Below, one piece after another: positions 1 through 7,710 of a stretch of 22,427 nt of DNA. A program made the translations under genes and the position numbers. Positions within the stretch are counted from its first letter, which is position 1. The number at the start of each line of letters is the position of its first letter. Source of the DNA: JBDTMC01 sp039934475 (GTDB lineage Bacteria; Acidobacteriota; Terriglobia; Bryobacterales; Bryobacteraceae); assembly GCA_039934475.1 (NCBI GenBank), contig JBDTMC010000073.1, positions 1 through 22,427 of the forward strand, in the 5' to 3' direction. A model generated the notes under the pieces. The model was not told the origin of the DNA. It saw only the letters and a list, made by a program, of their open reading frames with translations, and searched no databases.

Positions 1-1251
1 TTTCAAAAGAGCCGATCTCCCGGTGGCTGTGTCATAGTCGAAAACGCTCTGCGGCGTCACGAAACTCTGGTAACTGTAGCGAAAGGTCGTTGAGTCATAG
101 TCCGGTGTCCCGCCCGGGAACACGGAATAGACGGGCTCAGGGAATTGAATGGTCTCCCAGGCGCCGCTGGCAAAATTGTGGATCCGCAGCCGGTTCAAGG
201 CCTGCGATTTTTCCACCGCCACGGCGAAACCATGGAACAGCTCGATGTTCTCAATCAACACATCGGACTGATGCGCGATAAACGGCTTCCAGTTCATCGG
301 GGACGGGTCGTTCTCCGGAGCCGTCACCACGCGGAAGTTTTTCGCGTCCTTGTTCGTCCGCAGATAGAACAGACCCTCGCGATGGTCCACATAGTATCGG
401 TGCTTCTTCTCTCTTGGCAGCAGCACCCGGAAGGCGCCATCCGGCTGGTCAGCGCGCAGGACACGGCATTCAGTGGTGTCTGTCGATCCGCTCTCGATGA
501 CTAAGTACTTATGGTCGCGCGTCCTGTCGACATCAATGTTATAAAGTTCGTCAGTTTCCTCATACAGCTGTTTGAACTCTGGCGAACCCAGCACGTGCCG
601 AAACACTTTGTTCGATCGCTTCGTCACTGCGTCTTCCGTGGTCAGGAACAGGGTCTTGTTGTCGCTAGCCCATTCCAAAGACGTCACGCGCTCCGTGGTG
701 TCCGGAAACGTAGTGCCTGTACGCAGGTCCTTCACCTGCAGGGAGTACTGGCGGAAGCCTGTGAAGTCAAGCGTATAGGCCACCAGATTCTGGTCGTCGC
801 TCAGCACCACATGGCCTAACCCGACGAACTTGTGGTCCTTCGAGATTTCGTTGAGGTCGAGGTAGACCTGCTCGGGAGCGTCTATGGTTCCCTTGCGCCG
901 GCACTGGATGGGATACTGTTTGCCCTCTTCGGTACGGGAGTAATACCAGTAACCGCGATCGTGGACCGGAACGCTCAAATCCGTTTGCTTGATGTGACTC
1001 AGCATCTCCTGATAAAGGGAATCAGCGAAGGGCTTCAAATCCTTCGTCATCGCCTCTGTGTAAGAGTTCTCCGCCTCCAGGTACTTCGTCACGTCCGGAC
1101 TTGTCTTTTCGCGCAGCCAAAAATAGTTGTCCACGACGGTGGCGCCGTGGCGCACCTCGTGATGTTCGTTTTTCGACGCAACTGGCGGCGCCGGAGCCTC
1201 TGCCATCAAACTCGTCATCGTAAGTAATGCGATCCCAATAGTCTTAGTCAT
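1..1251 (-). CDS. ptrB: Oligopeptidase B (S9A family serine peptidase), exported, C-terminus missing
   Basis: This gene runs off the left edge: 417 residues from the ATG at 1251 are present, and the frame is still open at base 1. The family cleaves short peptides after Arg/Lys. What is visible is the N-terminal beta-propeller half: an HGATVVDNYFWLR segment (about residues 34-46), then GYWYYSRTEEGKQYPIQCRRKG around residues 91-112, and TPQSVFDYDTATGR near the end. These are characteristic of oligopeptidase B. The catalytic Ser/Asp/His lie in the C-terminal hydrolase domain, outside the window, so activity cannot be judged. The N-terminus (MTKTIGIALLTMTSLMA, then EAPAPP) looks like a signal peptide, whereas the E. 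coli enzyme is cytoplasmic. A purine-rich GGCGGGTGGG lies just upstream of the start. The hydrolase gene ends 68 bases upstream on the same strand, so co-transcription is likely. Prolyl oligopeptidase is the alternative, but the RRKG-type motif favours PtrB. Confidence 0.88.
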   Translation of the reverse strand, partial: MTKTIGIALLTMTSLMAEAPAPPVASKNEHHEVRHGATVVDNYFWLREKTSPDVTKYLEAENSYTEAMTKDLKPFADSLYQEMLSHIKQTDLSVPVHDRGYWYYSRTEEGKQYPIQCRRKGTIDAPEQVYLDLNEISKDHKFVGLGHVVLSDDQNLVAYTLDFTGFRQYSLQVKDLRTGTTFPDTTERVTSLEWASDNKTLFLTTEDAVTKRSNKVFRHVLGSPEFKQLYEETDELYNIDVDRTRDHKYLVIESGSTDTTECRVLRADQPDGAFRVLLPREKKHRYYVDHREGLFYLRTNKDAKNFRVVTAPENDPSPMNWKPFIAHQSDVLIENIELFHGFAVAVEKSQALNRLRIHNFASGAWETIQFPEPVYSVFPGGTPDYDSTTFRYSYQSFVTPQSVFDYDTATGRSALLK

Positions 1252-1277
1252 GTCCCACCCGCCGCCTTTCGAACAGA

Positions 1278-1320
1278 GGGCGCCCCTTGCCAGATCATAG
1301 CGCGTCTGAGGGTGGCGCCC
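1278..1320 (-). repeat. Inverted repeat (possible RNA hairpin) between two minus-strand genes
   Basis: Perfect 7-base arms, GGGCGCC at 1278-1284 and GGCGCCC at 1314-1320, are separated by 29 bases. The arms fall at the very end of the hydrolase gene (stop codon 1320-1322) and before the oligopeptidase B start. In the transcribed direction there is no T-run after the hairpin, so it does not look like a standard intrinsic terminator. It could be a partial attenuator or an mRNA-processing or stability hairpin. The core GGCGCC is self-palindromic and the genome is GC-rich, so chance is a real possibility. Confidence 0.25.
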
Positions 1321-2450
1321 TACTTCGTCATTCCCGGAAAAAGGTCTTGAAAGGCCTTCTGGCTGCGCATCGCCGCGAAAGCGGGGTCGGCAGAAAGGGC
1401 GGTGGGACGGAATCGCGCCGGGATGCTCTGGAGCCATCGTAGTGCCGCCTCTGAATTGCGATCGAGTGCCGCGGCACGCGCCGCTGGAATCCCTAAATCG
1501 CGCGGCCCCGCCCCGCCAATCTCCTTGACTCGATCGAACTGCGCCAACGCCTTCTTATACTCGCCCGCCCCGGTGAGTGCTTCGCCGTAGGACATCAGCA
1601 ACCGGATGTCGTTGGGACGCGACGGCACCAGCGCGCCGTATTCATTGGCCGCCAGCGCAAAGTCCCCACGCAGAATAGCGCCGGCCGCAGTCGCTTCCCT
1701 GGCGGTGGCGCGCAACGACGCCTGGTAACCACTGCCCAATGACGTCTGGGCAAATCGCAGCGCTTCGTCGATCACCGCACGAGTCTCGTCGGTGTCGTCA
1801 ATCACCTCAAAACCGTGATGTCCGGACGCATGGTTCAGCACCCGGACGGGAGCATTGGAAGACAGTGCCGCAGCCGCCATCGCATCCAACTGCCGGTTCA
1901 TGTCCGGCCGGTCCAGGCCCGCCCGTACCAGCAACACCGGCAGGTCCTGGCGGAAGCGCGTCACCTCCGCGGTTCCATAAAAGATCAGTGCCGCCTTTAC
2001 CGCACTCCTCTTCGGGTCCTCAACCAGTGCAAATGCCCGCCACACATTTGCCGAAGCGGCATACAGAGCCACTCGCGCGCCATCCAGGCCATGCTCCGCG
2101 CCGTGTTTCTCCAGGAACCCCAGCAGCAAGTCGAGATCTTCCTCCGCACGATTCTCGCGGCCATCCATCACGATGGCGCCGAATCCGCGCGCGGCGGCCA
2201 GGCGCGCCCACCCCTGGTAAATCGGCCAGCCGCGCTCAATCGCACCACCGCCGATGGAATTCGCGAAGACCAGAACAGGGAGTTTTGCGCCCCGCGCCGC
2301 GCCCGCGAGTTTATAGAGATCCAGTCGAAGGTCGGGTCCAAATTCCACATCGTGGGAGATAGAAATCTCATCGGAGGGAAGGGGATACAGGAATCGCTCT
2401 TGCCCCGGAAGCAGCGTTGCCGTGAGCGCCAACAGCGCCAGGTGTTTCAT
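1320..2450 (-). CDS. Exported alpha/beta-hydrolase-like protein with C-terminal TPR-like region
   Basis: This is a predicted secreted or periplasmic protein of 376 residues. I start it at the ATG at 2450 because MKHLALLALTATLLPG gives a clean signal peptide; an in-frame TTG at 2468 is the alternative. Residues about 40-235 resemble a dienelactone-hydrolase-type fold: a strand with FANSIGGG (62-69), a candidate nucleophile elbow YAASANVW with Ser133, an acid candidate in AGLDRPD (Asp180), and a His candidate in GHHGF (211-212). The elbow has Ala and Asn where the family usually has Gly-x-Ser-x-Gly. Residues about 243-345 are alpha-helical with TPR character (FALAANEYGALVPSRPND and GEYKKALAQFDRVKE), ending in the DPAFAAMRSQKAFQDL tail common in TPR proteins. 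The substrate is unknown. Oligopeptidase B follows on the same strand, and the methyltransferase gene diverges from it across 78 bases. Confidence 0.7.
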   Translation of the reverse strand: MKHLALLALTATLLPGQERFLYPLPSDEISISHDVEFGPDLRLDLYKLAGAARGAKLPVLVFANSIGGGAIERGWPIYQGWARLAAARGFGAIVMDGRENRAEEDLDLLLGFLEKHGAEHGLDGARVALYAASANVWRAFALVEDPKRSAVKAALIFYGTAEVTRFRQDLPVLLVRAGLDRPDMNRQLDAMAAAALSSNAPVRVLNHASGHHGFEVIDDTDETRAVIDEALRFAQTSLGSGYQASLRATAREATAAGAILRGDFALAANEYGALVPSRPNDIRLLMSYGEALTGAGEYKKALAQFDRVKEIGGAGPRDLGIPAARAAALDRNSEAALRWLQSIPARFRPTALSADPAFAAMRSQKAFQDLFPGMTK

Positions 2451-2492
2451 CTTTGGATCGACGGTCAACTTGCCGGAAGGTGAGGGGAATTC

Positions 2493-2522
2493 TTGGCCGC
2501 TATCGGAAGGGTAAGGTAAAAT
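2493..2522 (+). promoter_or_regulatory. Candidate sigma-70-type promoter giving a leaderless methyltransferase-NRPS mRNA
   Basis: A -35-like TTGGCC (2493-2498) and a -10-like TAAAAT (2517-2522) are separated by 18 bases, close to the bacterial housekeeping consensus. The expected transcription start, 6-7 bases after the -10 box, falls at 2528-2529, which is the A of the methyltransferase ATG. No Shine-Dalgarno sequence stands between the -10 box and the ATG (only CCGTCA), consistent with a leaderless transcript. The site lies in a 78-base intergenic region between divergent genes. This is pattern matching by eye. Confidence 0.45.
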
Positions 2523-2528
2523 CCGTCA

Positions 2529-3362
2529 ATGCAATCTGCTCGGGGATCATATTGGGACGGCTTCGCCCGGGCGTATGCCAATCTTGGAGAACCCCTGCGC
2601 CCGTCGCCGGAAGAGGTGGCTCTCATGGAAGGCGTGGTCCGCGACTGGACGGCATCCCAAGGGATCGACTCGCCCCGCGCCTTGCTCCTTGGCGCCACTC
2701 CTGCCATCGCCTCAATGGAATGGCCTGAGACAACCTGGCTTACGGGTATCGACCGGTCATTCCCAATGGCGGCCAGTGTCTGGCCGGGCGATGTTCCTGG
2801 CCGCCGCGCCATGGTGTGCGGTGATTGGCTACGCCTGCCATTGCCTGACAACTCCTGTGACATCGTCATCGGTGACGGCTCTGTCAATTGTCTTCCCTAT
2901 CCGCTTGGTTTTCGCCGTCTCGCCGAAGCAGCCGCCGAAGTACTCCGGCCGGGAGGATTGCTGATTCTGCGTTGCTATTTGCAAGCCGAACCGCGCGAAT
3001 GCCCTCAGGGGATTCACTCCCAGGCAATCAACAACGCCGTCGACAGCTTCCACGCCTTCAAGCTGCGGCTGCTGATGGCGCTGCAGCCCACCGCACAGGA
3101 AGGCGTGGCCGTGAATGACGTTCACCGCTGGGTGACCGCCAACGTCGACCCAGTTTCATTGCCTCGTCGCAGCGGGTGGACACCCGCGGAAGTCGCCACC
3201 ATCGATTACTACAAGGGCTCTCCGACGGTTTATGCCTTCCCCACTCTCGCCGAGTTGCGCACGGAGCTGGCGGACAAATTCCGCGAGCTGTCGCTCTTAA
3301 CGCCTGGTCACCCGATGGGTCCGCGCTGTCCGATTCTTGTATTCCAGCCCAGATCTTCATGA
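2529..3362 (+). CDS. Class I SAM-dependent methyltransferase, coupled to the NRPS gene
   Basis: This 277-residue protein has a Rossmann-type methyltransferase core. The SAM-binding motif I is the variant ALLLGATPAIA (51-61) rather than the usual E/DxGxGxG. It is followed by the acidic residue of motif II in LTGIDRS (Asp75), GDWLRLPLPDNSCDIVIGDG (98-117) for the adenine-binding and post-II segments, and EVLRPGGLLILR (137-148). The N-terminal region (YWDGFARAYANLGEPLRPSPEE) resembles the cap of small-molecule methyltransferases. The acceptor cannot be deduced. The stop codon overlaps the NRPS start as ATGA (3359-3362), implying translational coupling and a shared pathway, so methylation of the NRPS product or its precursor is the natural inference. 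There is no ribosome-binding site before the ATG. Start codons further upstream would run into the promoter-like sequence. Confidence 0.82.
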   Translation: MQSARGSYWDGFARAYANLGEPLRPSPEEVALMEGVVRDWTASQGIDSPRALLLGATPAIASMEWPETTWLTGIDRSFPMAASVWPGDVPGRRAMVCGDWLRLPLPDNSCDIVIGDGSVNCLPYPLGFRRLAEAAAEVLRPGGLLILRCYLQAEPRECPQGIHSQAINNAVDSFHAFKLRLLMALQPTAQEGVAVNDVHRWVTANVDPVSLPRRSGWTPAEVATIDYYKGSPTVYAFPTLAELRTELADKFRELSLLTPGHPMGPRCPILVFQPRSS

Positions 3363-6300
3363 ACCAAGCCATGACGGCTCTGCAAAGGAGCATGATTCTA
3401 GCGTCGCTCGCTGCTCCGCGCGAAGGCTTGTATCTCATTCAGGATGTCTGCGAACTCCCTGGTTCTACTAACATCGCCGTTCTCCGCGATGCCTGGCGCG
3501 CCGTGGTCAGGCGGCATCCCGCCATGCGTCGCGCCGTCGATTTCGCCCAGGGCATGCCGGCGGGCTTCCTCCCTGATTCCGATGCGGCCGAATACTGGCG
3601 CGATGAGTCAGCGTGCACCATCGATCCGCTCTTGCGCCACGATCGCGCGTTAGGGTTCGAATTTGGATCGAGTGCGCCCATACGCGTCACCACCCTCCGC
3701 GAGCCGAATTCCCTCACGGTTATCTGGACAATCCACCACGCCCTTCTCGACGGACGTTCCATGACCTTGGTCTGGCAGGAATGGCTGGCTGGCTACGATG
3801 CGCTGATCCAAGGGCGCCACCTGCCCGATCAGCCAGCAAGCGAAGATTCTGCCGAATCACCTCTCAGCCCAGATGCGGAGCGTTTCTGGCGCGAATATCT
3901 GCGCGGCCTCTCCCACAGCACCGACTACATAATCGAGCGAATCCCTTCACAGGGAGATGGTCTTGGTGAGCGTGAGAAGCTATCGCTGACGGAAGATCTG
4001 ACCAGCCGCCTGCGGGACCTTGCGGCGCTCCACGGCGTCACCATCAATACCCTGGTGCAGGGCGCTTGGGCCGTCCTCCTTAGCCGGTGCAGCGGCAGAC
4101 GTGACATTGTGTTTGGCGTCACCCGCAGCGGCCGCGCGACGCCCGACGACGCCCGAAGCGTTGGGTTCTACATCAACACGCTGCCCTTGCGCGTTGCCGT
4201 GGACGCGCAAGCCACCTTAGGCCCGTGGCTGCAACAGCTCCGTTCTACCTGGCTCGCGCTGCGCGAAGTCGAACACACGCCGCTCTCGCAAGCGGCCGAA
4301 TGGGGAGGACTGCCGGCCGGGCAAACGCCGTTTGAAAGCCTGCTGAACTACGATCATGAGACGCCCGGCGATACGCTAGGCAACCGCGGAAGTCTGCGCC
4401 GTCTGCAGCGCACCGATTCCACGCTCACCCTGGCCGCCTTCGGAAGCCCGGTTCTCACGCTTGAACTGATCTTCGACACGCGCCGCTACTCACATCGCAC
4501 GATGGCCGCCGCCGTTCGACATTTGGGTGCGATTCTTGAAAGCTTCACGGTACAGCCTGCGCCCCGGCTCGGTGGTCTCAACATTCTTACTGAGGAAGAC
4601 CGCGCCGTTCTGCTTCGCGGCGCTACGCCTATGGACGTGCCGGAAGTATGCGCGCATAACCTCTTCGCGCTGCAAGCCGAACGGACACCCACTCACGTGG
4701 CCATTGAGGCTGGCGACGGTTGTATCACCTACGCTGACTTGAATGCGAGAGCGAATCTACTCGCCAGCCAACTCGAGGCTGCCGGTGTCAACCCTCGCGA
4801 CCTGGTAGCCGTCTGCATGGAGGCGTCGCCCGAAAGCGTCATCGCGATCCTCGCCATACTCAAGGCGGGCGGCGCCTTCCTCCCAGTGGCCCCGGACCTG
4901 CCGGAGGACCGGAGGCAGGCCATCCTCGCCGATGCCCGCCCGGTACTGCTGTTGTCAAGCGCCACGCCGCCGGCCGCTGCTGGCGGTAGGACCGAAGATA
5001 CCGAAGACAGAATCACCCCGGATGACCTCGCTTACGTCATCTACACATCGGGCTCCACCGGCCAGCCTAAGGCTGTCGCAATGCCGCACCGCGCCCTGGT
5101 CAACCACAGCCTCGCGGCGTCCGGGGTGTACGGCATCTCAGACACGGACCGCCGTCTGCAAATGGCCTCCATCGGAGCCGATTTTTTCATAGCCGAAGTT
5201 TTCAACTACCTATGCCGCGGCGCCACACTGGTGTTTGGATGGGATCGGCGCAACCGTTCAGTTCGTGAATTTCTGCAGGTTCTCGACCAGCGCCGCATCA
5301 CCGTCACCGGCATGCCTACCGGTTGGTGGCGTGAGTGGATGGCCGCCGCAGAGCATTCCGATGTTCCGCTGCCCGCATCCTTACGCGCCGTAGTCATTGG
5401 CATGGAGAAGGCGGAGGCGGCCGATTTCGCCAAGTGGAAGCGGCTCGCCGGAACCAGAATCCGGCTATTTAACGCCTACGGCCCTACGGAAGCAAGTCCA
5501 ACGACAACGATCTACGAGGCGGGGTCCTCGCCTTGGGAAGGGGACACGTACGTGCCCATAGGGAAGCCTCTCGCCAACACCAGTGTCTACGTCCTGGACG
5601 ACCAGGCCACGCCCGTTCCCATCGGCGTCGCGGGCGAACTATACATTGGTGGGGCCGGCCTCGCCCGCGGCTACTGGAACCGCCCCGATCTCACAGCCGA
5701 ACGGTTTGTTCAGTGTTACGACAACGCCCGCCTCTATCGCACTGGAGACGTCGTCTTCGCCCTCCCCGACGGCAATCTCGTGTTCGTCGGACGTGCCGAC
5801 CGTCAGGTGAAGATCAGGGGATTCCGCGTGGAATTGGATGAGATCGAAACAGTTCTCGCCGGTCACCCCGAAGTACAGGCTTGTGCGGTCGTTCTTACCG
5901 CCGAAGGGGAGAGACCCGTTCTTGCGGCCTTTGTCTCTTTCCGCGACGGCGGTCCTTCTCCGGAAGTGCTTCGATCCTACCTCGCTCGACGCCTTCCCGA
6001 CTATATGATCCCCGCGGCTTTCGTTACCTTGCCGGCCTTACCGCTCACCCCGAGCGGCAAGATCGATCGCCAGGCTTTGCCTCTCTCACAACTTCAGCTG
6101 GTTCGGCCCGAGCAGGGTATCGAAACGTTGTCCACCGAATCCGAACGCTTGCTTGCCGAACTATGGAGGCAGGTTTTGGACGTCTGGCCCATCGGCGCCT
6201 CAGACAACTTCTTCGACCTCGGCGCCGATAGCCTGCACGCGACGCGCCTCCTCGCGTTAATCGAGCAACATTTCCGGATCCTCGTACCCGCGGCCTTGCT

Positions 6301-7177
6301 ATCGCGCGTCCCGACGCTGGCGCGCATGGCTTTCACTTTGGAACAGCGCGAAATTCCGGCGGATCTGAAGGAAGAGCCCGGCGCCGTTGTACCACTTCAG
6401 GCGAATGGTTCCCGTATCCCGTTCTTCTGTTTTCCTGGCAACGAGAGCGCTGCCTTCTTCCTGCCCCTTGCCGTAAGCCTTGGTGATCGCCAGCCGTTTT
6501 ACTCCGTCCACGACCCGCGCCCGTATCGCGAGCGCGGTTCCTACACCGTGGAGCAGGCGGCGGAGCGTCTGGTGGAGGCAATCCGGCAAGTGCAGAAGAC
6601 CGGCCCCTATATCATTGGCGGCCACTGCTTCGGCGGCTTTGTTGCCTTTGAGGCAGCCCGTCGCCTCACCGCCCTCGGCGAAACTGTCGCCAAGGTGATC
6701 CTCATGGACGTCGGTGCGCCCGGCTATCCCAATGTGGTTCGCAACTGGAGAGACTATTTCCGCTTCGCGACGATTGTGCTGCGAGGACGACGCCGTATCA
6801 CGTTGCGAGAAGTGCGCGGCCACCTCGGCGCGCTGGCGCGATCGCTTCAAAATCGCTTCGGTACTCGCCGCCCGCAACTTCCAGTACCGGTCCCCGCGTC
6901 GCAACCGGCCGAGGCCCCACCCGCTCGTCACCCCAACGTACAAGCCGGCCTCGACTACGACCCGACGCCGTTCGCCTGTGATCTGGTGAATATCCTCGCC
7001 GCCGACGGGCACCACAGCCCGGATATCCTCTACGATCCGCGCCTTCGTTGGAAAGATTTGGCCAAAGGCTCTTTCACTGCCCTCCCGATTGCCGGCAAAG
7101 CCGAAGACCTGTACCGCCCGCCGCACGTCCGCGAACTCGCTGCCCGCATACAATCGGTCCTTGATGACGTCAATTAG
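3359..7177 (+). CDS. Single-module nonribosomal peptide synthetase: C-A-PCP-TE
   Basis: This 1272-residue enzyme has one complete module. The condensation domain (about 5-420) carries the catalytic HHALLDG (126-132). The adenylation domain (about 433-905) carries YTSGSTG (562-568), NAYGPTE (705-711), GRADRQVKIRGFR (811-823) and SGKIDRQ with the catalytic Lys901. The carrier domain has LGADSLH, with phosphopantetheine-site Ser958. The thioesterase (about 1010-1272) has GGHCFGG with nucleophile Cys1090, a likely acid Asp1117 (LMDVGAP) and His1218/1219. A by-eye alignment to GrsA gives a pocket of roughly D-F-A-G-V-G-A-P-T-K; Asp in first place implies an alpha-amino acid, but I do not recognise the specificity. 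I chose the ATG at 3359 because it overlaps the methyltransferase stop (ATGA) and the condensation domain starts immediately after; an in-frame start at 3176 would lie inside the methyltransferase gene. No MbtH, phosphopantetheinyl transferase, transporter or second module is nearby. The condensation domain must take its donor from elsewhere, perhaps an acyl-CoA or acyl-ACP. Confidence 0.95.
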   Translation: MNQAMTALQRSMILASLAAPREGLYLIQDVCELPGSTNIAVLRDAWRAVVRRHPAMRRAVDFAQGMPAGFLPDSDAAEYWRDESACTIDPLLRHDRALGFEFGSSAPIRVTTLREPNSLTVIWTIHHALLDGRSMTLVWQEWLAGYDALIQGRHLPDQPASEDSAESPLSPDAERFWREYLRGLSHSTDYIIERIPSQGDGLGEREKLSLTEDLTSRLRDLAALHGVTINTLVQGAWAVLLSRCSGRRDIVFGVTRSGRATPDDARSVGFYINTLPLRVAVDAQATLGPWLQQLRSTWLALREVEHTPLSQAAEWGGLPAGQTPFESLLNYDHETPGDTLGNRGSLRRLQRTDSTLTLAAFGSPVLTLELIFDTRRYSHRTMAAAVRHLGAILESFTVQPAPRLGGLNILTEEDRAVLLRGATPMDVPEVCAHNLFALQAERTPTHVAIEAGDGCITYADLNARANLLASQLEAAGVNPRDLVAVCMEASPESVIAILAILKAGGAFLPVAPDLPEDRRQAILADARPVLLLSSATPPAAAGGRTEDTEDRITPDDLAYVIYTSGSTGQPKAVAMPHRALVNHSLAASGVYGISDTDRRLQMASIGADFFIAEVFNYLCRGATLVFGWDRRNRSVREFLQVLDQRRITVTGMPTGWWREWMAAAEHSDVPLPASLRAVVIGMEKAEAADFAKWKRLAGTRIRLFNAYGPTEASPTTTIYEAGSSPWEGDTYVPIGKPLANTSVYVLDDQATPVPIGVAGELYIGGAGLARGYWNRPDLTAERFVQCYDNARLYRTGDVVFALPDGNLVFVGRADRQVKIRGFRVELDEIETVLAGHPEVQACAVVLTAEGERPVLAAFVSFRDGGPSPEVLRSYLARRLPDYMIPAAFVTLPALPLTPSGKIDRQALPLSQLQLVRPEQGIETLSTESERLLAELWRQVLDVWPIGASDNFFDLGADSLHATRLLALIEQHFRILVPAALLSRVPTLARMAFTLEQREIPADLKEEPGAVVPLQANGSRIPFFCFPGNESAAFFLPLAVSLGDRQPFYSVHDPRPYRERGSYTVEQAAERLVEAIRQVQKTGPYIIGGHCFGGFVAFEAARRLTALGETVAKVILMDVGAPGYPNVVRNWRDYFRFATIVLRGRRRITLREVRGHLGALARSLQNRFGTRRPQLPVPVPASQPAEAPPARHPNVQAGLDYDPTPFACDLVNILAADGHHSPDILYDPRLRWKDLAKGSFTALPIAGKAEDLYRPPHVRELAARIQSVLDDVN

Positions 7178-7219
7178 TCAACTTGGCCCCCCATACTACA
7201 CTGAATTGAGGGGGGAGAG

Positions 7220-7696
7220 ATGATGGCCGATCTATATACGCGGGACGAACTCGTCGCCGTCCGCGCGCAGTGGCGTGAGCAGGGCAAAACCGTCGTCTTC
7301 ACCAACGGCTGTTACGACATCATCCATCCCGGCCACATTCGCCTGCTGGAGCGGGCGCGCTCCCTGGGCGACGTCCTCGTCCTGGCCCTCAACACAGACG
7401 ATAGCGTGCGCCGGCTGAAAGGTCCCTCCCGTCCCTTGATCTCCGAAACCGAACGAGCCGCCCTTGCTCAGGAACTCGAAGCCGTTGACGCTGTCATTCA
7501 TTTTGATGAGGACACCCCGCGCGAATTGATCGCCGCCGTCCTGCCAGACATCCTCGTGAAGGGCGCCGATTGGTCTCATTTCATTGCCGGCCGTGAAGAA
7601 GTGGAAGCCGCCGGCGGACAGGTTATGCCGCTGCCCCTGGAGCCCGGCCATTCCACCACGAACATCGTCGAGGAGATTCTCCGCCGCGGACAGTAG
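7220..7696 (+). CDS. rfaE2: D-glycero-beta-D-manno-heptose 1-phosphate adenylyltransferase (RfaE2 type)
   Basis: This 158-residue cytidylyltransferase-fold enzyme would make ADP-heptose from heptose 1-phosphate and ATP for the LPS inner core. The nucleotide-binding signature TNGCYDIIHPGH is at residues 28-39 (HxGH His36 and His39), followed by ALNTDDSVRRLKGPSRP (56-72) and LVKGADW (about 112-118). These match the RfaE domain II / HldE C-terminal family. There is no fused sugar-kinase domain, so the heptose 7-phosphate kinase must be encoded elsewhere. A strong ribosome-binding site (GAGGGGGGAG, 7208-7217) precedes two adjacent ATGs at 7220 and 7223; by spacing the second is equally possible. 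The gene begins 42 bases after the NRPS stop and ends 14 bases before mfd. Its link to the NRPS is probably only positional. Confidence 0.92.
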   Translation: MMADLYTRDELVAVRAQWREQGKTVVFTNGCYDIIHPGHIRLLERARSLGDVLVLALNTDDSVRRLKGPSRPLISETERAALAQELEAVDAVIHFDEDTPRELIAAVLPDILVKGADWSHFIAGREEVEAAGGQVMPLPLEPGHSTTNIVEEILRRGQ

Positions 7697-7710
7697 TCCG
7701 TGATTTGACC

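Noticed and set aside
1739..2483. Two plus-strand frames opposite the hydrolase-TPR gene
   Set aside because: Translations are Pro/Arg/His-rich shadow sequences; the minus-strand protein has a signal peptide and coherent domains.
3176..3358. Possible longer N-terminus for the NRPS starting at 3176
   Set aside because: It would overlap 183 bases of the methyltransferase gene; the condensation domain starts right after the ATG at 3359, which makes a classic ATGA junction.
6299..7153. 284-codon frame antisense to the NRPS carrier/thioesterase region
   Set aside because: The sense strand encodes clear PCP and TE motifs; the antisense translation has no family features or good start signal.
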